Part shown: in pieces, positions 30,686 to 46,790 of the stretch
How the letters are laid out: each line of letters begins with the position of its first letter
Position numbering within the stretch: the stretch's first letter is position 1
Source: Piliocolobus tephrosceles
Lineage: Eukaryota; Chordata; Mammalia; Primates; Cercopithecidae
Direction: 5' to 3'
Assembly: GCF_002776525.5 (NCBI RefSeq)
Contig: NC_045439.1
Location: 115,475,699-115,539,698 of the forward strand
Length of the DNA: 64,000 nucleotides
Program-made: the position numbers and the translations under genes
The notes under the pieces: generated by a model
Databases searched by the model: none
The model's input: the letters and a program-made list of their open reading frames with translations, nothing else
What the model was told of the DNA's origin: nothing

Positions 30686-31036
30686 ATCAGAATCATCTCT
30701 TTCAGAAAAATTAGATTCATCAAATGAATCTTTGGCCAGCAACTGTTTGAGAACAATGTTAACATCAGTGTGTAGGAGTGCTTTGTTTTCTAGGATGTGA
30801 CATTTTCAGCAATCAAGAATTACTATGTTTGTAAGTGGAAAATCACTACTAAAAACAGAATGCTATAAATAGAATGATGTATTTTGTTTCCAAAGTCAAT
30901 ATAGTAGAGCAATGCGAAAATAATACTAAAATTGACATATTTCCTGACAAAGTTATCTCAGGGTAAGCACTACAGCCACAAGTGCCACCAGCAAGTATTA
31001 ATGGGGCAAATGGAAAAAGGTTTAAACATACAAGTT
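30686..31036. other. Unassigned sequence
   Basis: No repeat or gene is recognised. Confidence 0.4.
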
Positions 31037-31361
31037 AAAAGATAAACTTATGGGCGCACATGGTGGCTCATGCCTGTAATTTCAGCACTTTGGGAGGCCG
31101 AGGCAGGGGCATCACCTGAGGTCAGGATTTTGAGACAAGCCTGGCCAACATGGTGAAACCCTGTCTCTACTAAAAATACAAAAATTAGCCAGGCGTGGTG
31201 GCAGGTGCCTATAATCCCAGCTACTCAGGAGACTGAGCCACGAGAATCACTTGAACATGGGGTACAGAGGTTGCAGTGAGTTGAGATTATGCCACTGCAC
31301 TCCAGCCTGGATGACAGAGTGAGACTCTGTCACACACACACACACAAAAGATAAAATTATG
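31037..31361 (+). mobile_element. AluS-type dimer with (CA)n tail and duplication
   Basis: Duplication aaaagataaactta / aaaagataaaatta lies at 31037-31050 and 31347-31360. The dimer body ends at 'gatgacagagtgagactctgt', and its tail has turned into (CA)8 at 31331-31346. Confidence 0.92.
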
Positions 31362-31805
31362 AAACATTTTGAGATGGCAATAGAAGACCTTTAAACCAAG
31401 CCTGAGGTCTTTCTGAGCATGGGCCTAGTGGAGCTGGCCCTGCCTCCGCATTTGTTATCATCGATTTTTTTAAAGCTCTGCTCTAGGAAAGAGCCCAACC
31501 CATTCTTAATTTACTTATGTAGGTATGCATTTATTTATTATTAGTATGGACTCATGGATTCCTATTTTTTCAGTGGCTTAGAATCCATTAATTCTACTGT
31601 TTTGATAATCAAATTCCCTAGATTTGCCCCATCAAACTGATCCTTGTGTTCTTTTGAAATGCCTTCTTCTTCTTTTTTTTTCAGTATATATTCCTTTTCT
31701 GATACAAAAGATGTTTCAGGTTAATCTTGTCCCTTTTCTCCAGTACTCCTGGAATAAGCCTTTTCTTGAAAGAACCCTTGTTCCTTTTAGTGAGGAATGA
31801 TGTTT
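31362..31805. other. Unassigned sequence
   Basis: No repeat or gene is recognised. Confidence 0.4.
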
Positions 31806-32021
<216 letters not shown>

Positions 32022-32663
32022 GGGTGCTAGGTTTGCTTACTGTTTCTGAGACATCATTGCTTCTAGGCCCTTTTACAAAATACAGCTGGGGGCGAAAACC
32101 TATTTTTTTTTCTTAGAAATCATGAGATCATATCAATGCTTCCAATTCCAATCTACCTCTGTAGGGTTCTTCTTTGCCTTTCCTCTTCCGTATTTGTTTC
32201 CCTCTTCTTTCACATTAAGAACCCTAACACATTTATTCTTACCTAACAAATGTTCATTGGCTCAATTCTACAGTGCATTCTACAGCCATACCACAGAAAA
32301 ACGAGAGATTAAGGTTTGTTGCTGGGGGGCTCTTTCTTTTATCTAGACTTAGGGCATGTAGTTGTTGAAGTACTGTGTTGGAAAGTTTCTTGGATTAGTG
32401 CTTTCTGCCCTTAAATATGGTTGTTATTTATTTGAAATGCAGTAGGAGACATTTGTTTTATGTTCAATTTTATGCTTTTCCACACTCCTTATTGATTTTC
32501 TTGTTCTTATTGATTCAATTTAATATATTTTTTGTATTTATTTATGTTAAAAAATTTATTTGGTATTTATTTGTGTAGGACATTGACGTGTTTTCAAGAG
32601 TCAAACTATGTAAGAAATTATTTTAAGAGATGTCTCTTTCTTCCTCTGTACTTTCCAGTGTTA
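32022..32663. other. Unassigned AT-rich sequence
   Basis: No repeat or gene is recognised up to the THE1 left edge. Confidence 0.4.
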
Positions 32664-32668
32664 CCCAC

Positions 32669-33014
32669 TGATATGGTTTGCTTGTCTCATCTTGAATTGT
32701 AGCTCCCATAATTGCCTCGTGTTGAGGGAGGGACCCAGTGGGAGAAAACAGAATCATGGGAGTGGTTCCCCCATACTGTCCTTGTGGAAGTGAATAAGTC
32801 TCATGAGATCTTACAGTTTTATAAGGGGAAATCCTTTTGCTTGGCTTTCATTCTCTCTTGTCTGCCACCGTGTAAGACATGCCTTTCACCTTCTGCCATG
32901 ATTATGAGGCCTCCCCAGCCATGTGGAACTGTGAGTCCATTAAACCTCTTTTTCTTTATAAATTACCCAGTCTCAGGTATGTCTTTATCAGCAGTGTGAA
33001 AACAGACTAATACA
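32669..33014 (+). repeat. THE1 5' LTR
   Basis: It begins tgatatggtttg and ends ...gactaataca, with 'gaataagtctcatgagatct', 'tctgccaccgtgtaagac' and 'catgattatgaggcctcccc' in THE1 order. Compared with the 3' LTR it lacks about 16 bases ('gtgtccccacccaaa') just after position 12, which sit upstream of the usual promoter area. Confidence 0.93.
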
Positions 33015-34473
33015 GTAAAGTGGTACCAAGAGTGGAATTCTGCTGTAAAGATACCCAAAAATGTGGAAGCAACTTTGGAACTGGGTAACAGGCAGAGGTT
33101 GGAACAGTTTGGAGGGCTCAAAAGAAGACAGGAAAATGTGGGAAAGTTTGGAACTTCCTAGAGACTTGTTGAATGGCTTTGACCAAAATGGTGATAATGA
33201 TATGAACAATGAAATCCAGGCTGAGGTGGTCTCAGATGGAGATGAGGAACTTGTTGGAAACTGGAGTATAGGTTATTCTTGTAATGCTTTAGCAAAGAGA
33301 CTGGTGGCATTTTTTCCCTGCCCTAGAGATCTGTGGAACTTTGAACTTGAGGGAGATGATTTAGGGTATCTGGTGGAAGAAATTTCTAAGCAACAAAGCA
33401 TTCAAGAGGTGACTTGGGTACTGTAAAAGCATTCAGTTTTAAAAGGGAAACAGAGCATGAAAGTTTGGAAATTTTGCGGCCTGATGATGAGCTGGAAAAG
33501 AAAAACCCATTTTCTGAGGACAAATTCAAGCCAGCTGCAAGAAATTTGTGTAATAATGAGGAGCCAAATGTTAATTGCCAAAAGTATGGGAAAAATGCCT
33601 CCAAGACGTGTCAGAGACCTTTGCAACAGCCCCTCCCATCACAGGCCTGAAGGCCTAGGAGGAATAAATGGTTTCATGGGCCCACCTGCTGTGTGGTGGT
33701 GAGCCTGCAGGTACACAAAATTCAAGAATTGAGGTTTGGGAACTTCCACCTAGATTTCAGAGGATGTATAGAAACACCGGGATGCCCAGGTAGAAGTTTA
33801 CGGCAGGGGCAGGGCCTTCCCTTCTGCACTGCCCTGAGATCCTCTGCTAGGGCAGTGCAGAAAGGAAATGTGGGGTTGAAGCCCCCACACAGAATCCCCA
33901 CTGGGGCACAGCCTAGAGAAGCTGTTAGAAGAGGGCCACCATCCTCTAGACCCCAGAATGGTAGATCCACTGACAGCTTGCACCATGCTCCTGGAAAAGC
34001 CCCAGACACTCAACGCCAGCTTCTGCAAGCAGCTGGGAGGGAGAGGCTGTACCCTGTAAAGCCACAGGGCTGGAGCTGCCCAAGACCATGGGAACCCACC
34101 TCTTGCATCAGCATGACCTGGATGTAAGACGCAGAGTCAAAGGAGACCATTTGGAACTTTACAATTTGAATGTCCTACTGGATTTTGGACTTGCATGGGG
34201 CCTTTAGCTCCTTCATTTTGGCCAATTTCTCCCATGTGGAATGGGTCTATTTACTCAATGCCTGTACCCCCATTGTATCTAGGAAGTAACTAACTTGCTT
34301 TTGATTTTACAGGCTCATAGGCAGAAGGGACTTGCCTTGTCTTAGATGAGACTTTGGACTGTAGGCTTTTGAGTTAATGCTGAAATGAGTTAGGACTTTG
34401 GGGGACTGTTAGGAAGGCGTGATTGGTTTTGAGATGTGAAGACATGAGATTTGGGAGGGGTCAGAGGCAGAAT
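33015..34473 (+). pseudogene. THE1 internal region, decayed gag-like relic
   Basis: Just after the LTR, 'tggtaccaagagtgga' sits where the primer-binding site of ERVL-MaLR elements is expected. 'ggaagcaactttggaactgg' and 'ggcagaggttggaacagttt' are THE1/MST internal landmarks. The longest frame (33061-33426, beginning MWKQLWNWVTGRGWN) is a gag-like relic. Later frames overlap on both strands and are not credible genes. A G-rich run 'ttgggaggggtcagaggcag' just before the 3' LTR is in the polypurine-tract position. Confidence 0.85.
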
Positions 34474-34833
34474 AAATGAGTTTGCTGTGTCCCCACCCAA
34501 ATCTCATCTTGAGTTGTAGCTTGCATAATTCCCATGTGTCATGGGAGGGACCCAGTGGGAGATAATGGAATCATGGGGACAGATTCCCTCATACGGTTCT
34601 TGTGGTAGTGAATAAGTCTCACGAGATCTAATGATTTTATAAGCAGTTTCCCCTTTCACTTGGTTCTCATTGTCTCTCGTCTGCCACCATATAAGCCATG
34701 CCTTTCACCTTCCACCATGATTATGAGGCCTCCCTAGCCATGTGGAACTATGAGTCCTTTAAAATTCTTTTTCTTTATATATTACCAAGTCTCAGGTATG
34801 TCTTTATCAGCAGCATGAAAACAGACTAATACA
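34474..34833 (+). repeat. THE1 3' LTR
   Basis: It starts near 'atgagtttgctgtgtccc' (first bases diverged from TGATATGG) and ends ...gactaataca. It keeps the 'tccccacccaaatctcatc' bases missing from the 5' LTR. Otherwise it is clearly the sister of that copy. Confidence 0.93.
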
Positions 34834-34974
34834 CCCCCTCATCACCCTGTCCTTGTGGGTATTAATTTCATTTTTTGTTTTGTTTTTGTCATTTCTATGT
34901 TTCTTTTTGCAGAATTAAGGAGATATGTGTATGTATTTTCTTTTCCCTTATTTTCTTTACTTTTCTTTGTTTCT

Positions 34975-35273
34975 TTTTTTTCTTTCTTGAGACAGGTTCT
35001 TGCTCTGTCACTCAGGCTAGAGTGCAGTGGAGTGATCAGAGCTCCATGCAGCCTCAAATCCCTAGGCTCGAGCAATCTTTCTGCCTCAGCCTCCAGAGTA
35101 GCTAGGACTATAGGCACATGCCATTGCACTAGGTTAACTTTAAAAATAATTTTTGTAGAGACAGGGGTCTTGGTATGCTGCCCAGGCTGGTCTAGAACTC
35201 CTGGCCTCAACAATCTTCCTACCCTGGCCTCCTAAAGCTCTGGGATTATAGGTGTAAGCCACTGCACCTGGCC
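34975..35273 (-). mobile_element. AluJ-type dimer
   Basis: The diverged dimer carries 'agagtgcagtggagtgatca', linker 'taactttaaaaataattttt' and end 'aagccactgcacctggccc'. Antisense frames here (to 126 codons) are Alu artefacts. Confidence 0.9.
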
Positions 35274-36926
35274 CTTCCCCACATTTTCTCATACAAAAAG
35301 AAATATACTTTAAATTTTTTACAGTTGAAACTTTTTATATTTTTAAACTTCAATTTTTTTTTTTACTAAAAATTATTCTGAAATATCTCCATATCACTAT
35401 ATAGATATCTTTCTCATCACTTTTTACATAGTTGCATAGTGAATGTACTATAATTTATTCAACAATATCCTTTACTTTACTTTGGTCCTTTAGATAGTAT
35501 TCTGGTATTTTGTAACTGTGAACGATGCTACAATGAATAACCTTTTAGAGGTGTACTTTACTTTCATATTGCTAGAGTTGAATCTTTAGGGTAAAAATTC
35601 ATTGAGTGGAATTGCTGGATCTAAGGCTCAATATATATGTAGTTTTGTTTGATATTGCCAAATTTTTCTCCCATAGGTGTGACATTGTTTTCCTTTACTA
35701 CCAATGCCTGTTTCCTCACAGTCTTGGCAATAGAGTATCTAGTTAAGCTTTTGAATTTTTGACAATCTAATTGGAGAAAAATTGTATCTTAGTATAATTT
35801 AACTTTTTATTTCTTTTATTTTGCATGATTTCGAATGTAGTTTCATTTGTTTAAAGGTTTTTTCTCCATTTTCTTTATGACTTATCCGTTCATTTCTTTG
35901 GCCTATTTTTCTATAGAATTATTTATATTTTCTCTTAATTTTAAAAGCTGTCTATTAGCCCTTTAAAGATATATATATGAATAGACATATATCACGCATA
36001 TATGTGTATATGTGTGTATAGCAAAATTTAAAATTTTTTCCCAGTTAGACATTCGTCTTGTGACTTATATTTTTGTCATGCAATAGTTTTTTATTTTTGT
36101 GTAGTCAAAATTTTTTATGTTTTATTTTATTGTACTTGGATTTTGAGTTATGGTTAGAAGACCTTTTCCCACGCTCAGATTTGGAGGAATTTGTCTATAT
36201 TTTATTTTAGTACTTTTAGTATAGTGTATTGTTTTATATTTCAATCTCTGATTCATTAGGACTTAGTTCTTTTGTTTGGTATGAGGAATGAATCTAATTT
36301 TGTCTTTTTTCAAATGGCTACCCATTGGTACCAACAGCATTTATTCAAAAATTCATCTTTGACATAGTAATTTAGTAGGCCACCCTTATTATATACTAAA
36401 CTTCAATATGTAATTGAATATCCTATTTTATTAATCCATTAAATTATAGAGGCGAATCCTCCCTTATGACCTTTTCTTTTTCCTGGTTTTCTTGCATGTT
36501 TACTTCTCCATATGAATTTTAGTATCAACTTGTTTAGTTCCAGAAAAAAAGAGCCTTTTTGGTACAAAGTGAAAAACTTTCTAGTGTTTCTCTGTTAAGT
36601 AAGATTTGGCTTTAGGACTAAGATATATGACATGTTAAGAAAGTATTCATCCAGTCCTGTTTTCTTGAGAGTTTTGATTTGGAATTTGTGTTAGTTTTTT
36701 TCAAAGATCGTTTCAGCATATATAAAGGTAATCATATGATTTTTTTCTCCATAGAACTATTATAATGGTGTACAACATTAATAGATTTCCTAAAACTGAA
36801 TGATTCTTGCAATTCTGGTATAAATTCCCTTGGTCATAGTATGTTATATTCTTAATGTGATGTTAGGGTCTATACAATAATATTTTATTTGGGATATTTT
36901 ATATTTACATTTATAAGTGATATTAG

Positions 36927-37286
<360 letters not shown>

Positions 37287-37857
37287 CTCTGAAACAATTT
37301 ACCAACATTGGTACTATCTGGTCTCCAGAGGTTTGGAAGCATTCTTCTCAGAAACCATCTGGGCCTAGTTCTTTTTGGTGGGGGTAGTTTTTTTGATAAT
37401 GTTTTCAAGTTTTTGCTATGAAAATGGGTAGATTTAAGCTTCCTATCTTTATTGGGGTAAATTTGGTGAGTTATATTTTTCTAAGAAGTTTTCTATGTCA
37501 TATAGATTTTAGAATGTATTTGTTTAGATATGTATGAAATATTTTATGATTTAAATTTTTCTTCATCAACAGTTATTCTTTTACTATATTTTGCTGTCTT
37601 TCTTTTGGTCTTGATTGAATTACCTAGTATTTTGTCTATTTTGTTGACTTTTAAAAAAGAATCAGGATGTTCATATTAATAATTTGATGTACTATTTTCT
37701 GTTCTTCATCTCCTTAATTTCTGTTTTTATTTCTACTAATTCCTTAATTGTGCTTTATTTTAGAAATGCTTTATAGGCTTTTTCTAGTTTTTTGAGTTGA
37801 GGACTTAATTCATTTTTTATTATTCTTTCATTTTTACTGATATGGGTGTTTAAGGTT

Positions 37858-38325
37858 ATGTTAGTTTCTTAGGGCTTTTATAATAAATTACCACCTTAGT
37901 GGCTTAAAACTACAGAAATTTATTCTCGCAGAACAGAAATTATTCTGGTTCTGATGGGCAGAGGTTCAAAATCAAGACTTCCACAGGGCTGTACTCCCTA
38001 CAGAGGCTCTAGAGGAGAATCAATTTCTTGCTTCTTTCAGCTTCTGATGGCTGTTGGCATTGGTTGGCTGGTGGCTACATCACTCTAGTCTCAGCCTCGG
38101 ACTTTACATTGCTTTCTCCTCTCTGTGTCTGCCTGTCCCACTCTACCTCTCCCTCATAAGGATGCATGTGATGGTATTTATGGCTCATCTGAATAATTCA
38201 GGATAAGCCCTTCCTCTCAAGATCTTTAATTTGATCACATCTTTTGCTATATGAGGCAATATTTACTGGTTCCATGGATTAGGAAGTGAATGTATCTTTG
38301 GAAGGCCATTTTTTTTTCCAGCTGA
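37858..38325 (+). repeat. Medium-age interspersed repeat, family not named
   Basis: Landmarks are 'ttagtggcttaaaactacag', 'gcagaggttcaaaatcaaga', 'ctctgtgtctgcctgtccc' and 'tttaatttgatcacatct'. Related but distinct pieces occur at 48480-48650 and 50148-50520. I recognise the pattern as a common dispersed primate repeat but cannot assign its name with confidence. Confidence 0.5.
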
Positions 38326-38570
38326 CCACAAAGCCTACAAATTCTCCTTGATCACTCAATTAAACATAACCATAAATTTTTGATAAACAGTGTTTTCATC
38401 ATCATTTTTCAGATAGTCTATAATATATGTGCGTATTTCTCATTTCACCCAAGACATATCATAGAAGACTTTCTAATTTTCAGCAGAAGTAAGTGGCTTT
38501 TTATTTTATAATTTCAATTTTAAATTTCTGATTTTATTACATTGTGGTGAGATAGCATTGTTTGTGGCAT

Positions 38571-38692
38571 TTCCTTCCTTCCTTCCTTCCTTCCTTCCTT
38601 CCTTCCTTCCTTCCTTCCTTCCTTCCTTCCTCCCTCCCTCCCTCTCTCTTTCTCTCTCTCTCTTTCTCTCTTTCTCTCTTTCTTTCTTCAGG
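38571..38692. repeat. (TTCC)15 microsatellite plus CT-rich tract
   Basis: Positions 38571-38630 are 15 perfect TTCC units, which are GGAA on the minus strand. They pass into (CCTC)n and then a (CT)n/(CTTT)n tract up to the Alu. The array lies at the tail side of an antisense AluJ and probably arose from its A-tail. Confidence 0.95.
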
Positions 38693-38965
38693 GTCTCTTT
38701 GTCACCAAACTGAAGTGTACTGGCAAGAACATGGCTCACTGCAGACTCGACCGCCTGGGCTCAAGGAGCTGATCCTCCCGTCTCAGCCTCCTGAGTAGCT
38801 GAGACCACAGGTGTGTGCCACTATGCCTGGTTAATTTAAAAAAAAGGTTTTTTTCATAGAGATGGGGGCCTCACCATGTTGCCCAGGCTGGTCTCAAACT
38901 CCTGGGCTCAGGTGATCCTCCCGCTTGAGCTGGGATTACAGGCATGAAAACACTGCACCTGGCCT
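38690..38965 (-). mobile_element. AluJ-type dimer
   Basis: The diverged dimer runs from 'cagggtctctttgtcacc' to 'catgaaaacactgcacctggcc'. Several bases are missing in the left arm ('cccgcttgagctgggatt'). Confidence 0.88.
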
Positions 38966-39058
38966 GTTGTGCTATTTCTATTCTGTGCAACTTAATGATG
39001 TTTTCTTGTGACCTAAAATATAATTAATTTTGAGAATATTTCATATGTACTTAAGAAA

Positions 39059-39080
39059 GTGTGTGTGTGTGTGTGTGTGT
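39059..39080. repeat. (GT)n microsatellite
   Basis: Eleven GT units in the old L1M field. Confidence 0.9.
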
Positions 39081-39513
39081 ATGCATAGTCAAGCATAGTA
39101 ATGAGAAGGGAGAAAGAGTAGAGCATGCTGTCTGATCTGTAATGAAATGTGAACTATTCTTTATTATCAGGGTATAATATTCAAGAAATATCCATATGAA
39201 TGGCCTTATGGATTATGTTGTTTCCATATCATTATCTTTACAATATCTATTCATATTCCACATCCTTATCTTTCATCCACTGGACATCTCTGTGCTGAGA
39301 ATGGGTGGTGAAGCATCCTATATAATGTCTATCTGTTTCTCATTCAGTCTCATGTAGTTTCTGCTTTGTATAGTTGGCCGTTGGGTTATTTGGTACATGG
39401 ATATTTATAACTGTTACATCTTCTTTGTGAGTTGTGGCTTTTAGCATCATAAAGTGTCATCATTTGTTTTATTTAATGCTTTTTGGCCTGAATTCTACCT
39501 GATATCAAGATGA

Positions 39514-40285
<772 letters not shown>

Positions 40286-40644
40286 TTTGATTTATAAGCC
40301 AATTTGAAATTCTTTTTCTTTTAATGGGCAAGTTAAGCCCACTAATATTATTGATGACTGATATGTTTGTTCTCAACTTTCTTATATTATTTTGTGTTAT
40401 AATTACTGGATATAATTATATTTACTGTGCCCCTCTTGTAGAGAGAGGCATTTAGGGAAATTAGTATTGTTATTCTTGTGGTTTTCTTTGTATTTATCCT
40501 TTTTTTTTTCCTGTTGTAACAATTTTACTATCAACTTTTCATCCTCTGAATTGCTTCCCACTTTTCCTCTAAATTCTAGTATACTGTACAAAATTTTAAT
40601 CCAATTAATTCCTTTTTTTTAAATTTTTTAATTTTTTTTAGTTT

Positions 40645-40877
40645 CTTTTTTTTTAATTATACTGTAAGTTCTAGGGTACATGTGCATAGCGTGCAGGTTT
40701 GTTACATATGTATACTTGTGCCATGTTGGTGTGCTGCACCCATCAACTCGTCAGCACCCATCAATTCATCATTTATATCAGGTATAACTCCCAATGCAAT
40801 CCCTCCCCCCCCCCCCCTCCCCATGATAGGCCCCAGTGTGTGATGTTCCCCTTCCCGAGTCCAAGTGAGCTCATTGT
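40645..40877 (-). other. L1 3' UTR and A-tail
   Basis: This lies between the ORF2 stop and the tail. It includes the conserved G-rich polypurine tract, here a run of 13 C on the plus strand at about 40805-40817, which could form a G-quadruplex in the RNA. It ends in the usual 'gtaccctagaacttacagta' before the A-tail. Confidence 0.92.
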
Positions 40878-44702
<3,825 letters not shown>

Positions 44703-44765
44703 TATGATATTAACTGGTTATTTTGCTCATTAGTTGATGCAGTTTCTTCCTAGCCTCGATGGTCT

Positions 44766-45782
44766 TTACATTTTGGCATGTTTTTGCAATGGCTGGTACC
44801 GGTTGTTCCTTTCCATGTTTAGGGCTTCCTTCAGGGTCTCTTGTAAGGCAGGCCTGGTGGTGACAAAATCTCTAAGCATTTGCTTATCTGTAAAGAATTT
44901 TATTTCTCCTTCACTTATGAAACTTAGTTTGGCTGGATATGAAATTCTGGGTTTAAAATTCTTTTCTTTAAGAACGTTGAATATTGGCCCCCACTCTCTT
45001 CTGGCTTGTAGAGTTTCTGCCGAGAGATCTGCTGTCAGTCTGATGGGCTTCCCTTTGTGGGTAACCCGACCTTTCTCTCTGGCTGCCCTTAAGATTTTTT
45101 CCTTCATTTCAACTTTGGTGAATCTGGCAATTATGTGTCTTGGAGTTGCTCTTCTGGAGGAGTATCTTTGTGGCGTTCTCTGTATTTCCTGAATTTGAAT
45201 GTTGGCCTGCCCTACTAGGTTGGAGAAGTTCTCCTGGATGATATCCTGTAGAGTGTTTTCCAATTTGGTTCCATTTTCCCCCTCACTTTCAGGCACCCCA
45301 ATCAGATGTAGATTTGGTCTTTTTACATAATCCCATACTTCTTGCAGGCTTTGTTCATTTCTTTTTCTTCTTTTTTCTTTCGGTTTCTCTTCTCGCTTCA
45401 TTTCATTCATTTGATCCTCCATCGCTGATACTCTTTCTTCCAGTTGATCGAGTCGGTTGCTGAAGCTTGTGCATTTGTCACGTATTTCTTGTGTCATGGT
45501 TTTCATCTCTGTCATTTCGTTTATGACCTTCTCTGCATTAATTAGTCTAGCTGTCAATTCTTCCACTTTTTTTTCAAGATTTTTAGTTTCTTTGCGCTGG
45601 GTACGTAATTCCTCCTTTAGCTCTGAGAGGTTTGATGGACTGAAGCCTTCTTCTCTCATCTCATCAAAATCATTCTCTGACCAGCTTTGATCCGTTGCTG
45701 GCGATGGGCTGTGCTCCTTTGCAGGAGGAGATGCGCTCTTATTTTTTGAATTTCCAGCTTTTCTGCCCTGCTTTTTCCCCAT
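44766..45782 (-). CDS. L1 ORF1p, RNA-binding chaperone, intact (338 aa)
   Basis: ORF1p coats L1 RNA in cis as trimers, forms the cytoplasmic L1 ribonucleoprotein and acts as a nucleic-acid chaperone in target-primed reverse transcription. The frame is complete: ATG at 45782, stop at 44766, 338 residues, exactly the usual length. Order of parts: basic Ser/Pro-rich N-terminus (MGKKQGRK...), a long heptad coiled coil (about residues 52-150, 'ELRTQRKETKNLEKKVEELTARL'), an RRM-like domain (about 157-252, 'RPNLHLIGVPESEGENGTKL'), and a basic C-terminal domain with the conserved 'LQARREWGPIFNVLKEKNF' containing the Arg pair needed for RNA binding. Two Thr-Pro sites ('QRTPQR', 'RATPRH') match known proline-directed phosphorylation sites. 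It would be translated from the 5' cap of the bicistronic L1 RNA. Whether this copy is expressed cannot be told from sequence. This is the only intact frame with a known function in the window. Confidence 0.93.
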   Translation of the reverse strand: MGKKQGRKAGNSKNKSASPPAKEHSPSPATDQSWSENDFDEMREEGFSPSNLSELKEELRTQRKETKNLEKKVEELTARLINAEKVINEMTEMKTMTQEIRDKCTSFSNRLDQLEERVSAMEDQMNEMKREEKPKEKRRKRNEQSLQEVWDYVKRPNLHLIGVPESEGENGTKLENTLQDIIQENFSNLVGQANIQIQEIQRTPQRYSSRRATPRHIIARFTKVEMKEKILRAAREKGRVTHKGKPIRLTADLSAETLQARREWGPIFNVLKEKNFKPRISYPAKLSFISEGEIKFFTDKQMLRDFVTTRPALQETLKEALNMERNNRYQPLQKHAKM

Positions 45783-46790
45783 CTTTGTGGTTTTATCTGA
45801 CTCTGGTCTTTGATGATGGTGACGTACTGATGGGGTTTTGGTATAGGTGTCCTTCCTGTTTGATAGTTTTCCTTCTGACAGTCAGGACCCTCAGCTATAG
45901 GTCTGTTGGAGATTGCTTGAGGTCCACTCCAGACCCTGTTTGCCTGGGTATCAGCAGCAGAGGTTGCAGAAGATTGCTGAACAGCGAGTGCACCTGTCTG
46001 ATTCTTGCTTTGGAAGCTTCCTCTCAGGGGTGTACTCCACCCTGTGAGGTGTGGGGTGTCAGACTGCCCCTAGTGGGGGATGTCTCCCAGTTAGGCTACT
46101 CAGGGGTCAGGGACCCACTTGAGCAGGCAGACTGCCCCTTCTCAGATCTCAACCTCCGTGTTGGGAGATCCACTGCTCTCTTCAAAGCTGTCAGACAGAG
46201 TCGTTCGCGTCTGCACAGGCTTCTGCTCCTTTAGCTGAGCCCTGTCCCCAGAGGTGGAGTCTACAGAGACAGGCAGGTTTCCTTGAGCTGCTGTGAGCTC
46301 CACCCAGTTCGAGCTTCCCAGCGGCTTTATTTAACTACTTAAGCCTCAGTGATGGCGGGCGCCCCTCCCCCAGCCTCGCTGCTGCCTTGCGGTTAGATTG
46401 CCGCAGACTGCTGTGTTAGCAAGGAGGGAGGCTCCCTGGGCGTGGGACCCTCCCGGCCAGGTGTGGGATATAATCTCCGGTGTGCCGGTGTTACAGCGCA
46501 GTATTGGGGTGGGAGTTACCCGATTTTCCAGGTGTTGTGTGTCTCAGTTCCCGTGGCTAGGAAAAGGGACTCCCTTCCCCCTCGCGCTTCCCAGGTGAGG
46601 CGATGCCTCGCCCTGCTTCAGCTCTCCCTGGTCAGGCTGCAGCAGCTGACCCGCACGGATTGTCCGGCACTCCCGAGTGAGATGACCCCAGTACCTCAGT
46701 TGAAAATGCAGAAATCACCGGTCTTCTGTGTCGCTTGCGCTGGGAGATGGAGACTGAAGCTGTTCCTATTCGGCCATCTTGCTCCGCCCC
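45783..46790 (-). promoter_or_regulatory. L1 5' UTR with internal promoter
   Basis: About 1008 bases, CpG-rich near the 5' end, lie between the element start and the ORF1 ATG. In L1PA elements this region holds an internal RNA polymerase II promoter that starts at base 1, so each copy carries its own promoter. It is longer than the ~910-base human L1 5' UTR. In human L1 an antisense promoter also lies here; if conserved, it would fire toward increasing coordinates and read out into 46791 onward. CpG density makes it a methylation target. Confidence 0.85.
46771..46782 (-). promoter_or_regulatory. YY1 site at the L1 start
   Basis: GCAAGATGGCCG (minus strand) lies about 9-20 bases into the element. 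This is the known YY1 site that sets the start point of L1 transcription, and its core is unchanged. Confidence 0.75.

Larger units (their letters stand above)
32664..34838 (+). mobile_element. Near-complete THE1 (ERVL-MaLR) retrotransposon with both LTRs
   Basis: Two related LTRs (32669-33014 and about 34474-34833) in the same orientation enclose a 1.46-kb internal region. The 5-base flanks are cccac (32664-32668) and ccccc (34834-34838), which fits a 5-bp duplication with one change. MaLR internal regions are gag-like relics without a working pol, so the family depends on enzymes supplied in trans. Here the frames are short and shifted: about 121 codons at 33061-33426, then other frames to 34127. 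Nothing suggests expression today. The internal length is close to the ~1.6 kb expected of THE1. Confidence 0.92.

Noticed and set aside
33061..34127. Plus-strand frames of 121 and 144 codons
   Set aside because: They lie in the THE1 internal region and are relics of its gag-like part, with shifts between them and no independent gene evidence.
38571..38692. Regular repeat array as a CRISPR
   Set aside because: Tetranucleotide microsatellite without spacers, in a primate genome.
38506..38798. Frames of ~78 codons rich in Lys-Glu-Gly-Arg or Leu-Pro-Ser
   Set aside because: Translation of the TTCC/CT microsatellite. Low-complexity artefact.
44734..45192. Plus-strand 152-codon frame
   Set aside because: Antisense shadow of L1 ORF1, which is the true frame here.
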